Source: Marasmius tenuissimus (lineage: Eukaryota; Basidiomycota; Agaricomycetes; Agaricales; Marasmiaceae). From it: a DNA stretch of 64,000 nt. The position numbers were made by a program, and so were the translations under genes. The notes beneath the pieces are model-generated. The model saw nothing but the letters and a program-made list of their open reading frames with translations. It had not been told where the DNA came from and did no database searches. Every line of letters starts with the position of its first letter. The first letter of the stretch is position 1. Positions 1 to 11,376 of this stretch are shown piece after piece. The DNA is taken from NCBI GenBank assembly GCA_029532415.1, contig JAQOTA010000033.1, positions 824,858 through 888,857 on the forward strand. Reading direction: 5' to 3'.

Positions 1-717
1 GAGTGGGGGTGATAGTAAGTATCCCCTCCTGCTTTATAGCACCCAGAGCGGAGATATTTTGATCTCGCTGAACTTGTCCGTTTCTGGGATACCGGAACAA
101 GATTATAACGTCGGTTTATCCACAAAAACCGAGAGGAGTACACCGGGTTCGCCTGGCGACGATAAAGAAATGGCGATGCAAGGACCGAAGTCGTCTCCCG
201 ATGGCGAAACTTGTAACATCGCAGTGGGGTTGTTGTGACTGTGGCAGCTAGAAGAGCCACAATCTGAGCGGGTTTATGGTTCCTCTTGGCCGGCTCACCA
301 GAGTTGTCGCTCTGGTCGATATGACTTTGGCCAGCCAGCAGTGGCATCATGCGTTGTGACCCTCTACGAATTTGAGGAATCCAAGAATGGGTCAAACTTC
401 GCGCTCAGGGAGAGAAGGAAGGTGATCGTAAATCGTTTGCAACAGTTGCATGTAGATCTATTCTAGTAGTTGATTACAGCGTGTTGAAACCTCCTACTAG
501 AGCAGGGTGATGATAGACTTACTTGGTGCACAAAGCTGTAGGGCGGTCGCCGGCGATACATGGAAGCCATCATGACAGTGCTCCGTACTTGTGGATAGGA
601 ACAATCCGAGGCTAAGAGATCTTGCGCGCTCCGGGCGATATTATTGTTAGGAAATACATCCGTTAGGATGATAGGTTTTTCCTCTCCTACAACCATACAC
701 TCTACTTCGGCTTCGGC

Positions 718-1226
718 CGCTACAATGTGGTCCACAGCAGTCTTGCTTGGCGAGAACGGGATCAGCGAGTCACCGACTCTGGAGAGGTCCGTTCAAGCTC
801 ACACCATGTCTGGTCGGGTCTTTGGGAAAGGACCACTGTGACTCGGTCCGAGATGGCACCCGAAATGAAACTTTCTTGTCCTGTTCCGATGTAACGAGGT
901 GGCACATTCTCAGGGGATGAGGAAGTCGACCACGAAGCCATCTAGGAATAAGCCTATAGGAACGGCTGGGCATATGTGCCTCTCTATCTCGTCTACGAGA
1001 TAATAAAGTTCCTAAGTCTCCCTTTGAGAGGTTGGGACCGATGCGTGTGGTCATACCTGAGAGGAAGATACATTTCGTAGACAAGCTCTTCATGAGATAG
1101 TGAGTAAGGGATCGCACACCTGTGCCGTCCGAGTCAGAGTCAGAGTCAGATTCCTTATCCGCGAAAGCCTCGCGCCCGAGCGTAATGGACATGCTGTTCA
1201 TAAGTGCTGCTGTCCTTCGACATAAC
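718..1226 (-). repeat. Diverged duplicate unit, copy A
   Basis: This stretch aligns collinearly with 1478-1875. Shared blocks include GGTCCAC near the plus-strand left end, CGAGATGGCA..CGA.ATGA in the middle, and GGATCGC.CACCTGTGCC..C with the following GCGCCCGA/GCGCCCAA block at the right end. On the minus strand both copies show a similar exon end with a CAG/GT donor and an intron of similar size ending in CTCAG. Copy A carries an extra run of GA(G/C)TCA hexamers that encodes a Ser-Asp run on the minus strand. Confidence 0.55.
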
Positions 1227-1477
1227 CTCTTCGTTCTAGACACCAGCAAGACACCCGTTGGTAGACTGTATAGGTTCGAAAGTGCCAGCCGTCGGAAGGA
1301 AAGCGCTCTGCAACTACACGTACACCTGTGCTTTTGAAAGGCCAGCGCCGAATACAGACCATCAAGAATACCTAAATCCTTGAGTTTTGAGCACACTACC
1401 GACAATTAGTAGACAAGTCATTCTGTTGAGATGCCTGCACGGCTACTGTACCTCGCTGGCCGATACTTGCTTGGGCC

Positions 1478-1875
1478 GCTGTAACGCGGTCCACTGTGGT
1501 CTGCCTGCAGCTTGTCGAAAATAGCATCAGCGAGCCGCCAGTTCCAGAGGGTTCGTCCGGAGTCGTACCATGTTCTAAGGGCCGCTCTAGCTCATTTCCG
1601 AGATGGCATCCGAGATGAGGCGATCTGGAAGATCAAGCACGGAGCTGGGGGTATGATCCAGGGGGGCCGGCCTAGCAAAATTTGTCCGTCTCGTTCCCGG
1701 ACTACGAAGGGCGATAATACGATCGGCCATATCTGAGGACAAACAAACGTTGTGAATAGGCCCTTCAGACAGCAAGGAACGGATCGCGTACCTGTGCCAT
1801 CTTGAACTCATTGTCCGCGAGAGCCCCGCGCCCAAATGTGATGGGTATGCCGTTGAGTACTCTTCGACTGTTGAA
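1478..1875 (-). repeat. Diverged duplicate unit, copy B
   Basis: Collinear partner of copy A at 718-1226, shorter and lacking the Ser-Asp hexamer run. Similarity is patchy but in the same order and orientation, as expected of an old tandem duplication of a multi-exon minus-strand gene segment. No family could be assigned to the encoded peptide. Confidence 0.5.
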
Positions 1876-2313
1876 GTCTGACAGCATGCCTTTTTGATTC
1901 TAGACGTTAGCAGAGCGCCCGTTGCTGGGCTGGAGAGATCTCAAGACGAGCACCGGTCGGCGTAAGGGAAGTGTGATGCCTCATGCCCTTACCTCCGAAA
2001 GGCACTTGTGCGGACTGGGGGCACCACTGAATGCAGGCCGTAGAGAACCTCTGCACTATCGAGGTCTCGAGCATGGCATTGAACACCAGACACACCATTC
2101 TGATGAGATACCTCCACAGCTGCTGAACATCGCTAGTGGTTGTGCAAAGTTCGATCGCCTTCCTGATGTGGTGTTTTCTGGGCACCTTCCGGGTCACCAA
2201 TAGGACTGTGAGCTGGAAGAAATAAGATAGAGATACTGGATGGTACATGGCATTGTACAAGTGCAAAAAAATGCGTCGGCGAGAACTGCAACGATAGGTG
2301 GAATTTAAGACAG

Positions 2314-2871
2314 CTAGGATGAAGATCCTCCGACCTCTGAGAAAGAGAAATGAGTTCCGGGTGTCCAGTGCAGCATGGAAAGGTGGCTCACGCTCAACCA
2401 TAACATCGATAGTATCTGTCGGTGGCGAATGACCGCTTCAGTTCAATGTCTTTCTCAAGTGCAAAGCGACGCGTACCGTTGTCCTCCATGTCCAGTGATG
2501 CCGGCGTGTCCGTATCGTTTATCCGTGCGCCGTCGTACAAGAAACTGAAGAAAAAAACGCGTTTATCGCTCACAAATGAGCGACTTTGATGTTGTACAGC
2601 AGCGACAGTACAACGCACCGGATACTGTTGACATCCTTCCCAACTTTGCTGGCATACGCTCCTTGCAGCTTGCTCAACTTCGTACTCCGTTTGATCTTAA
2701 AGAAGACCTCGTCTCCTTGCGAACTAACAACCTGCAAAACCGAACATGGGCCACTGATCAAAAACCCGAAAAGTCAGATCATGTACGAACCTTGACGTTG
2801 ATTGGGGCATTTCCATCCTCGGCTTTGACTTCGTCTTGACCAATTGGTACGTTTTGCTCTTCGTCAGCCAT
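2314..2871 (-). CDS. SMT3: SUMO, ubiquitin-like modifier (Smt3)
   Basis: Small ubiquitin-like modifier, conjugated to lysines of nuclear and other proteins by the E1 Aos1-Uba2 and the E2 Ubc9. I rebuilt it from five exons: 2871-2791, 2731-2619, 2544-2477, 2415-2392 and 2336-2314. All phases agree and give 102 codons plus stop. The protein has an acidic flexible N-terminus (residues 1-24) and a beta-grasp fold from about 25 to 97 with the typical FKIKRSTKL, NSIRFLYDGARI and DMEDNDTIDVM stretches. It ends in QVGG (Gly98-Gly99) followed by a three-serine tail that a Ulp-type protease would remove to expose the di-glycine. The start is the only ATG giving a normal SUMO N-terminus. The small internal exon of 24 nt and the 23 nt last exon would be missed by simple ORF calling. 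Family assignment is firm. Confidence 0.96.
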
Positions 2872-2946
2872 CGTTTTCGAGAGTAAGAGGATTAGGTTTG
2901 AGGGAGGAAATTAAGAATGACCAGTCGACGACAGAAGTCAAACGGA

Positions 2947-2953
2947 TTATATA
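2947..2953 (-). promoter_or_regulatory. TATA-like element of the SUMO gene
   Basis: TATATAA on the minus strand, about 76 bp upstream of the SUMO ATG. The position suits a short 5' leader. Inferred from sequence and distance only. Confidence 0.4.
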
Positions 2954-3145
2954 GCTGCTTATGTAATTCAGGCCACCCTATTGCCGTTCCTAGCAGACGC
3001 CCATCGAGCGCCCACTTTGCTTTGCTTTGTTCTTCCACCCCGCGCCGCTCGCTGCGACGTTCTTCGGGCTATATCATCCGACTCTCCTGTGTCAAAATTT
3101 GCATTCGCTATCTGATAACACCCAGGATCAAGCTTCCGTCTATCA

Positions 3146-3364
3146 ATGTCTCTCGTTCTTGCCCTCAAGAGTCAATCTATCCAGTACCCGGTGATGCCAC
3201 TCCCAAGCAGTGCCACAAGTTCTCGAACATTCTACTCTCTCTCAATTGTCGACCTACGGAAGGCGGCCCCAGCGTGGGCGAACATCGTCCAGAACAGCAT
3301 TTTGACTGGCAGTCACAAGGATTCGATTGACTCATACATTGACGGTCAATGGTGTATAAAGTGA
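3146..3364 (+). CDS. Small hypothetical ORF between SUMO and MDP1
   Basis: Open frame of 72 codons that is not an antisense shadow of a neighbour. It starts with MSLVLALKSQ and contains a helical-looking stretch with DLRKAAPAWANIVQNSI. The terminal AAGTGAGT also reads as a splice donor, so the frame may continue into another exon rather than stop here. I recognise no family. It lies in the divergent promoter region between the minus-strand SUMO gene and the plus-strand phosphatase gene, so it may equally be leader sequence or chance. Confidence 0.25.
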   Translation: MSLVLALKSQSIQYPVMPLPSSATSSRTFYSLSIVDLRKAAPAWANIVQNSILTGSHKDSIDSYIDGQWCIK

Positions 3365-3545
3365 GTCGTATAACTAGGGTATATGTTCCCGTAGTTTAGG
3401 TCACTGATTTTGACCCCAATATCTGCCCTCCCGCTCGACGAAGTAGCTAAGTCTCGAGGACATGCAACTACCTTCCCTTCGTACTTTGCCTTTTCGCAAC
3501 CATGGTACGACTTCGAGGGCACCCAATTCGACCAAGGCCGTTAAA

Positions 3546-4562
3546 ATGCCCGAGCTCGTCGTTTTTGATTTGGAGTGAGCCTCGACTTACAGCAGTTCTC
3601 GATTCTCGGGCTGAGAAAGATGCATATTCTAGTTATACCCTTTGGCCCATGTTCATTGATGTTCATGTCACCGGTGAGCGCCTTCTGTTGGTATCTGTTG
3701 ATCTACATCGGTGGCTGATGCGGCGGTTCCTAATTATCCAGGGCCTCTCCGCAGGGAGGCCAACGTTGCCAATGAGATTCTAGACCGGTGAGTTCAACCA
3801 GGCAGGCGTAGAGTTGCACACTTCCGTGTTGAGCACTGTTCAGACACGGCCAGACAATTTCTCTGTACAAAGACGTCCCGCACATCCTACATCGCCTTCG
3901 GGATTCTGGCGTCAGGATTGCCGTTGCATCACGATCAACAACACCGGCGCTGTGAGTCGGTTTCGCGTATCTTTTTCTCATCGCATACAGCACTGACTCG
4001 ATGTTCACGAATGATTGTGGCACGATTCGACAGAGCTAGACAGGCCCTCGAGTTGCTGCTTGTACCGCCATCGCTTGAGACTGGGGCTCATGCATCATCC
4101 GAGTTCGGGCAAGCTATCGACTTCTTTGAGCAACTAGAAATCTACCCAGGCAAGTGCTAATAGTCGTCAACCTTCATTCTCTCTACTTAACCTGTTCACC
4201 AGATTCCAAATTGACTCACTTTCGAAGGATACACGAGGAAACCGGAGTCTCGTACGACAAAATGGTGAGGATTACCTGTACCTCCCGATCATCATTAATA
4301 ACATTGACCTCGCGCCCTTCATCTTCAGCTCTTTTTCGACGATGAATATCGTAATCAAGAGACGGAACTACTCGGTATGTATTGACAACCACTTGTTTCT
4401 TGCAGGTAAACTTACTGTTAGGCAGGCGTCACATTCTGTCTCGTTAGTGGTCAAATGGATCTCAATACATTCGAGAGGGGTCTAGCGGATTGGAGGAAAC
4501 GGCAGTCGATGAAGACGACGAGGCGATTTAGATTTTCACTATCACGATGGCGCAGTGCCTAG
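3546..4562 (+). CDS. Magnesium-dependent phosphatase-1 family (HAD)
   Basis: HAD-superfamily phosphatase of the MDP-1 type, acting on phosphotyrosine or protein-glycation products in characterised relatives; the cellular substrate here is inferred only. Eight exons (3546-3574, 3633-3673, 3742-3787, 3844-3951, 4034-4149, 4203-4264, 4329-4374, 4426-4562) join in consistent phase to 194 codons. HAD motif I is VVFDLDYTLWP with Asp8 as nucleophile and Asp10 as acid/base. Motif II is ASRST around Ser68. Motif III is LFFDDE (Asp138-Asp139). The HVTG after the first block and a GVTFCLV segment are also typical. The fifth intron starts with GC (CCCAG/GCAAGT), the common non-canonical GC-AG type. The start is the ATG immediately before PELVVFD; no in-frame upstream ATG extends it. 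The length fits the family (about 165-200 residues). Confidence 0.93.
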
Positions 4563-5482
4563 TATTGAGCGCTGGGTCCCCGATATACATGGAATGTCCG
4601 CAATCGTTTCGAAGCGCGCTCAATAACTGAGGGAATGAAGTGTCTCGAAGGTATACAAACTCCCTGGCCTCAAGAAGAGTCTCGCGCGCCCCGGCATTTC
4701 CTCTAGTCCGATCGTGGCAACGTCGAGTTCTTGCACCCCTCGCGATTGAAGGTAGCTTTAGCAAATGTTATTAGGGAGTGGGAGCCCGCTCGGACTTGAC
4801 GGGAAGACGGAGGTCAGCTAGCCACTATAAAAACTGTGGATCTAACAGGGTCGACTGCATGCCTTTGAGTTCCTGATTCATAATCTATTTTTTATCTAGT
4901 ACCTCGTGGGGGTTTATAGTCAAGACGACATCACCAGAAGCAACTCGGAGCCCACCAGTAGTGGGAGATATTCTGCTCAAGTTATCATCTAATAGATTTC
5001 TGACCCTTCTCAGTGCTCAGTAAGCCCCAGTGGGCATCGGTATAAATGAAAGCACCATGGTCTGTCCACGTAATTTTCGCACCTTGGACCTACTGTAGGG
5101 CACTACACATATGAAGAGGCGGGTATCCTCGTCACTAACCGTCCGGTTTCACGAACATGCACACGTACAAGTTCGCTCCTCCTCCAACATGAAACAGATG
5201 GACCCACATCGTTGAATAGAGGTCCGAAATTTTGGACCTCCAGGGTCCGCCATAACTCAACTCATCCCTACACGGCCGAGTAGATTCTTAACAATCCTTA
5301 TGTCATGTGTTGGAAGCGCACCTATGTAGGCACATCCTGAATAAGGATTAGCTTCCGACCCTGCATCACAGCACCTATATTTTAAAATGGCAAATGACGC
5401 GAAAGATTGCCTCGTTACTCGTACCGGTCTCTTTCGGTTTTGACACAGGTCACAACTCTCTTCCTCACCCCCACCATCGAAC
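4563..5482. other. Intergenic, no gene seen
   Basis: No ORF with recognisable homology or a credible splice pattern. A minus-strand frame over 4528-4764 overlaps the end of the phosphatase gene and looks like chance. The right end holds the promoter of the hydrolase at 5483, including an AT-rich TATATTTTAAAA stretch about 105 bp before its ATG. Confidence 0.6.
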
Positions 5483-6545
5483 ATGACCACAAGCACTTCT
5501 ATCACATCTAAGAACGTCACCTCGTCAGATGGTGGAACAATCTACGCCGAATCGATAGGCGATCCAAGCAAGCCAGCGTTGATACTGATTCCGGGATGGA
5601 CGATGCCTAGTTTTGTGTTTGATAAGCAATTTGAGGATGAGGAGTTGAGGAGGGAGTTACATCTTGTGAGTCGTCTTTCGGTCTCGTGCTTCCCGAGTGA
5701 CCTATATGAGTGGCTTACCATGCTGTGTCATTGGTAAGATCCGATACGATCCACGAGGACATGGTCGAAGCGTTATGCCGGAGACGGAGGAAGGACACGC
5801 GTCGAAACTTTACGCGGATGATTTCAGGGCAGTTTGTGAAGCGTTTGAGGTACAGAGACCTGCTGTGGGTGCTTGGTGAGCTGTAAATGTTGAGAGTAAT
5901 TGAGCTTTGTACTCACGACGCGTCATTATAACATAGGAGTCTCGCAGGTATGTGGACCCCGCATGAAAAGTCAATCCTCCGTCGGACCAATAATACCATC
6001 TAGGCGTCATCATTTGCGACATTTGCGAGCATCTTGGTCACGAATATATCTCCGGAGTGATTTACATGGGGAGTATCCCTTACCTGTCCTCCACAATGAT
6101 ACCACAGGTCGTTCCTGCCAACCTGGTACCGCTTGTTGAGGGCCTAATCACCACGTCCGACGTTGCTTCCCTTAAAACCGCTGTCATCGGCTTTGGGAGG
6201 TCCCTGTTCATCGACCCCGAATCAATACCATTCCAGACACGGTTAGCATGGATGGCAGGAATTCTCCTCCAGCCTCCGGCCGTAACACAACTAGTGTTGC
6301 TCCGGAAACAGGATCCAAGCAAGTTATTCGAAGCCGGAAGGGAGGGCCTTAAAGTATTTTTCTTGCAAGGGAGTGACGATGCCCATCGAAAAAGTCGAAC
6401 TGTGATTGTAGATCTGGTGGGAGAGCATTTTCCTCAGAAGGAAGTCGCGGTTATAGAGGGAACCGGACATGCGTTTTTTTACGAGAAACCTGGGGAGACA
6501 AACAGACTTTTGCTGGACTGGACACGGAAGGTTGTGGCATGCTGA
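5483..6545 (+). CDS. Alpha/beta-hydrolase fold protein, copy A
   Basis: Predicted soluble alpha/beta-hydrolase of unknown substrate. Exons 5483-5665, 5739-5875, 5937-5947 and 6004-6545 join in phase to 290 codons. The N-terminus runs into a beta-strand and oxyanion region (LILIPGWTMPS), then YDPRGHGRS. The nucleophile elbow is AWSLAG with Ser108, encoded across an 11-nt micro-exon (GAGTCTCGCAG). A likely acidic residue lies in QGSDDAH (about Asp235) and the histidine in GTGHAFF (His266). The elbow differs from the usual GxSxG: the first Gly is Ala and the last is shifted (A-W-S-L-A-G). No signal peptide. A close paralogue with the same exon layout lies at 18193-19237 on the other strand. Fold assignment is firm, enzymatic role unknown. 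Confidence 0.9.
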
Positions 6546-8884
6546 TAGATAATGAGTATGCATTCGATATGAAGACCAAGTTGACACACATACCGCTTGG
6601 CCCATGCTGCAAGCGCTCTGCTTCCCAAGTTCATGAAATCTTGCGCTGAACTTCAACGTCAGTGACCTGAGTCGCGAGCATCAGCATGGCATATTACTCT
6701 GAAGGGTGCGGCCAGGAATCAGAATGATGAATTGAATGCCACTGAGATTGCATGTGATTCGGGTTGAGCGAAGGACCGGTAGTGGTACCTTGAATCTCGG
6801 ACAGGCTCACTGGTCTCAACGGAAATTGCCGACAAATGTATCGGCTGAGTTGCCCCTAACCCGAAGGCCTGAACCTCCTGTCATCATCCGATTCATCGTT
6901 CCGAGTCAGTGCAACCTCGGAGTCAATGCCCTCAAACAGACAGTGTATGATCGAATTCTCGTCAAAAATTGTGCTCTGAAGGTGAGAGAGTCCTTAGCGA
7001 TGATACATGAACTCACTTCCTGACGGAAATTGTCAGTACCGTTGGTCGCTCTTGGAAACCCCTGGTATAGCAAAACCGCACGCTTCACCACCCTCGATTT
7101 CGAGTATATGTATGGTGGCAACCGGTCCAAGGACGTTTCTGGCTCGATCACTCTTTGCTCGATATGATACCGGCCCCTAGCTTGGAGATAGCGGACGAGA
7201 TGCGGGCCATGGATTTGGGCAACCTTATATGCGGTTGACCAATGAATACGATTCAAGGTCATAGCGAAGGCTCTGTTGGAGGTTCCGAAGGGTCGTGATG
7301 GCATGGATACCATCAAAGGTACGGCTCTCTCCTCCCATTCTCTTTATTATTCATGGTGACAGTCACTCAGCATCCGGGTTCCAATGTCACTGAGCGCTTT
7401 TGGAAACTCCCAGAATGTGTCTATATCAGGGCCCCTACCAGTATCACTCCAGATGCGGATTTCATTTCTTGTATCGTGCTTGACATCGCCGGATGCCAGT
7501 GGGCTTGTGGCTTGGTGAATCTCACGGGGCGTCATCATCATTGCCCAGATCCCAACGGGGACAGATCCTCAGTAGTTTCCAGCTGACTGTCGCTGCACCG
7601 TTCGCTGTTCAACAATGATCTCGCCGGTCGGGATCAACCTCTAATACCCCAATGTACGGGCTGCCTGCCTTGAGGTCGCTCGGATTTTCGCTGAAGCTTT
7701 CCAGAACACGATAGAAGCCCGTGGCCGAAAGGACCTCCATACCATATTCGCGAACCTCCTTGATTCACCGTTGTTGCAGTGTTGTCCAATCGGACCAGAG
7801 CTATTCGTCCCATGTCGGACATTTATCTCGCTATGGCAGACCGCGGACTGGCCGGTATAGTAGATACAGTGAATTTTGATCACTTGATAGAATCCCGAGA
7901 TAAGCTGTCGAGGTGGTTTGAGGTATCACTACTCTCGAACCTGGCAGCGGTACAAGAGCTACTTTCAGACCTTCTCAGCACAATATGTTGACGAGGCGAA
8001 AACACTCAAGCCTGACGATATGATGTCTTCATTTTATATTCTTAATGCCCTTCAGCCTCAGCTTCGCCTTGGCAAGTGCTGGTGGATGTCTTTCCGACAT
8101 CCTTGAATCATAACGGAGCCGCCAAGCGGGGCCCAGTACTCCGAAGGAGAGCTTTTCCGGATCCATTCGCAGCAGTTGTTTACCCAGTTGACAGGTTCAA
8201 CGCGTTACGCATCTACGTCGGCGCTCGACCGCTATTCTCGGACGAACCATTGAAACCTCTATGTCTTGGTATTTTCGCCTTGCCCTTTGCAACATGGTGA
8301 GTACTCCATGCGCTGGGGACCCATAGGGACCCACCCACCGGGCTACCCATTGATTTCCCACGATATTTTTACAATCTCTTCTCGGTTCTCTGAGTTCATA
8401 TGTCTTTCTAAGGGCGCAGTTGGATCCGCGATCGGATGGAAAACTGAGTAGGATACCGACTGGGTGCTGGTCATAATGCATGACTACTAGGAGATAATTC
8501 CTCGCGGTTCCTGAGGAGCTCGTGCCAAGGTAAGCTTTTAGGCTTCTATGATCAACTTCTCGTGAATCGACTCTGCCCTTGAAATCGTCATAGATATCCC
8601 CCTTATAAAAAGAGCTCAGAGCACATTTTGAACACGATTTCGATTTAAACAGCTCGAACTTGTTCAGGGATAGCATAGTATTCTCATAGAGTGATTGAGG
8701 TCTTGCCTAATTCAGCACCCGACATTGTACTCAGCCGTCTGTATCAACGCAACGGCACATGCCGCTTCTTTTGGCTCCGCCGAGCTTCGAAACGTGTTGA
8801 TGAGATTTAATTTTTGTGATAATCTCTAAGGGATGGAGTGCGAATCCCTTTATAGCTAGTTTTGAACTTTGACCACCTACCCTC
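6546..8884. other. Gene-poor stretch with possible decayed exons
   Basis: No complete gene could be built. Plus-strand frames at 6736-7023, 7353-7586 and 7779-8106 are separated by intron-like junctions (for example AAG/GTGAGA near 6980 and a TTGTCAG acceptor near 7036; AAG/GTACGG near 7320 and CACTCAG near 7372). Their joined frames break at stop codons, and none resembles a family I know. This could be a decayed gene or chance. The 3' end contains the promoter of the F-box-like gene, with CCCTTTATAG about 40 bp before its ATG. Confidence 0.4.
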
Positions 8885-11376
8885 ATGATCGTTCACTCAC
8901 CCTCACCAAGCTCAAGTCCCATCTTGAAGAGACGACGTATCATACGAAAGACGCCAGAGTTCACGTCGGACGACGACTCAGACGACGCGCCGCTCAAGCT
9001 TCGACTCGTGAAGAGTGTCAAGAGAAAACGTTTTGTGCGAGCAATTCTCTCGTCGGACAGCGAGCAGGAAAATCCAAAGACCACACCAGTCAAGGCAAAA
9101 TGCACCCGAACGAAGAAGCGGAAAATGGTCGCAGAGACCCCGAAGGCACGAACAGTGTTCCTTGAAATTCCTATTGACGTTTTTGCTGAGGTGAGGCCCT
9201 TTTTGTGCGAGGCTGAAGTTGGAGTGGCGACTCATTTTTTCTTCGCACCACAGATTGCGAAAAGCCTCGACCCCTACGATCTCATGTGTCTCGCCAGGAC
9301 GAATAGACCGCTGCGTGAGATGCTCATGAGCAGGAAGTATAGCAACTTGTGGCGCGCCAGTCGGGCGAATGTAGAGGGTCTTCCACCACTCCCAACGGAC
9401 CTTTCGGAGCCCGCGTATGCGAATTTAGTCTTCAATACGGGATGTCACGTACGAAAACAATCTTTTCATCAGCGTATAACCTCCTCAATTTGTTTCTCCT
9501 TAGGTATGCTGGAGGCGTTCCGCAGCAACATTCTGGGAATGCCGTGTACGATGTTGCAGCAATTGTCTTGAAAACCTGTAGGCGCCGTGTTATACCGTAC
9601 TATGGTTGGCTTCCAGATGCTGATTTCCTGTTAGCTTTATCGAAATTCACGATTTACAAGGGGATATGAAGTACCGTACGCTCAACTCTCACTCGGACCT
9701 TCTCGAAATTGTTCCGAAACGTGGTGAGTCTTACCGATAACCCCGTGGTCGAGAGGCCGTGCTCAATCGCCTTGAACCAGGACCCGCATCTTTTCTTCGT
9801 TCTGCTATTGAACAGTTCACCGCTGAGCTTGACCAAATCAACGACCATGACTCGCTCAAGCTCTGGTTCGAAGCCAAATCCCAAGCATACGGCACCATCC
9901 TCCAGGTACGCCGTAGCCCTTTCTGTTTCTAACCATTGGTCAACCTTTCTGGGTTAGCACTCTCTCCAATGTCAAGCGTGGGCCAAGATCCAAAGAAACA
10001 AAAGGAAAGCGGAGTTAGCTGCCGTGCGTGATCGCCGCTTCCAACGGTAAGCCAGTTCTTCAACTCTCCCCCGACGTACTCTCGCTCATGTGTGGCCCGC
10101 AGAGCCAAGGAGATCCTTGTGGGTGAGGGATGGGGTAAGGAACTTGAGGACAGAGCGCTGTTTTCCCATCCGTTCTTCAGAGAGAATAAGGATTTCTCGT
10201 ATTCAGGTACGTGCCATTGTACGATCTTTGCCACCCACTGAATCAATAACCGATTCCTGAGCAGCATGGGCTCGCAGCAAGGATTCGGTCATCGAGCTCT
10301 TGAGGAAGATAAGGAAGCAGATAGCCGAAGACGAAGAGAGGCGTCGGGCTCGTTATTTCGCTCTCAGGGAAGCATACGGCAAACTACGAACCGATAATCC
10401 CTATTCCATCCTCCCGAGCCTCGGTGACCTTGTGTCGACGAAACAAATCTGGGCGTTGGTTGAGGACATGCCGCTCTGGAAGAACTTGGCTGTCAACGAC
10501 GTTGCTTCGTTCATCAGATCTCCCCTATTCGATCGCTTGGCAGAGGGGTGGCGCAACGTTAAGGAAGGAGAACTCTTCGATTTATTGTGCCGGGCTGTGC
10601 CCTCTACGACCAAGCTTTCCGCTCTTCACCTCGCTACCACCGTCTTTCGGTGCAATGCGGTTGATTGTGGAAAACATTTGTTTTACCCGCACGTCTTGAT
10701 TCATCCTTGCACCTCGTCGCCGTCCTTCCAGCCCTTGACGGTCTTGGAGAAGAACAATGATTCTACGCCCTTCATACCGTCGGATGCTTGTCAAATAGTG
10801 GAATCTGTTCCTTGGAACGCAGGAGGAGATAGAATCATTTTCGACCACGAGGCTTCGTCTCACGCTCGAGCGATCGTTGAGGCCTGTGGGCTGGATCCAT
10901 CACAAGCTACTGCCGCTGATCTTGTCATGAAGAATCCGCTATTTGAGTGTGTCACCTGCAGGGACTTGGGAGACGTACCGCAAATGCGGTGGCCACAAGT
11001 GGTACGTATCACCCGCCGCACACCAATGCTTGAGGAAAGCTCGCTAACACTCAGTGACCTACAGCTCAGACACCTGCCTTCGGGCGAAGTTCTTGTTCAC
11101 GCCCATCAAACTGGTACTCGCGATCAATCTCCGCCACCAGTAGTTTGTCCTTCTAACGGCAAATGGATCTTCGGTGTACGGTGTGTTCGTTGCGACTTCT
11201 TGTCAAACCCCCGATCGGAACTTTTCTTCGAGCATCTCAGAAAAGAGTAAGTCCTAGAATCTTGAATAATCAGGTCTCGTTCTCATGTGCACTTCATTAG
11301 ACATGCTATCACCCAAGTTGTCAGAGGAGATTGGTCCTTCGACTTGGGAGTCAAGTACTACCTTGACTGTGAATGA
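8885..11376 (+). CDS. F-box-like protein with Cys-rich motifs, paralogue 1
   Basis: Member of a basidiomycete F-box-like family found four times in this window. F-box proteins usually recruit substrates to SCF ubiquitin ligases; here that is an inference. The N-terminus is a basic, Ser/Asp-rich tail (RRRIIRKTPEFTSDDDSDD). The F-box-like helix set follows: VFLEIPIDVFAE, intron, IAKSLDPYDLMCLARTNRPL, then LPPLPTDLSEPAYANLVF. Next comes a Cys cluster (CHVCW...CRVRCCSNC), a charged helical middle with RKIRKQIAEDEERRRARYF, and Cys pairs FRCNAVDCGKH, FECVTCRD and VRCVRC. About nine exons. The last acceptor near 11302 joins KE to HAITQVVRGDW and ends at 11376. The C-terminal CNAVDC block corresponds to CRHC and CKDC in the paralogues. 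Start is the ATG before IVHSPSPSS. Exon details in 9540-10290 are less certain. Confidence 0.75.

Larger units (their letters stand above)
1..2313. other. Unresolved region without a confident gene
   Basis: I cannot support a complete gene here. The minus strand carries short coding-looking pieces with plausible splice donors, for example a peptide with the core GIPITFGRGALADN (about 1800-1855) followed by a CAG/GTACGC donor, and a related piece with MSITLGREAFADKE (about 1155-1200) in the same context. Long open frames over 770-1405 and 1907-2401 (minus) do not look like real exons throughout: the second is mostly the intronic and terminal part of the SUMO locus. The pieces may belong to a diverged or decayed duplicated gene of unknown family. 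Confidence 0.5.

Noticed and set aside
770..1405. 211-codon minus-strand ORF
   Set aside because: Crosses splice junctions shared by the duplicated copies and has no consistent domain; only a part may be an exon.
1907..2401. 164-codon minus-strand ORF starting MVEREPPF
   Set aside because: Its start is the last part of SUMO exon 4 read through the intron; the real SUMO ends at 2314.
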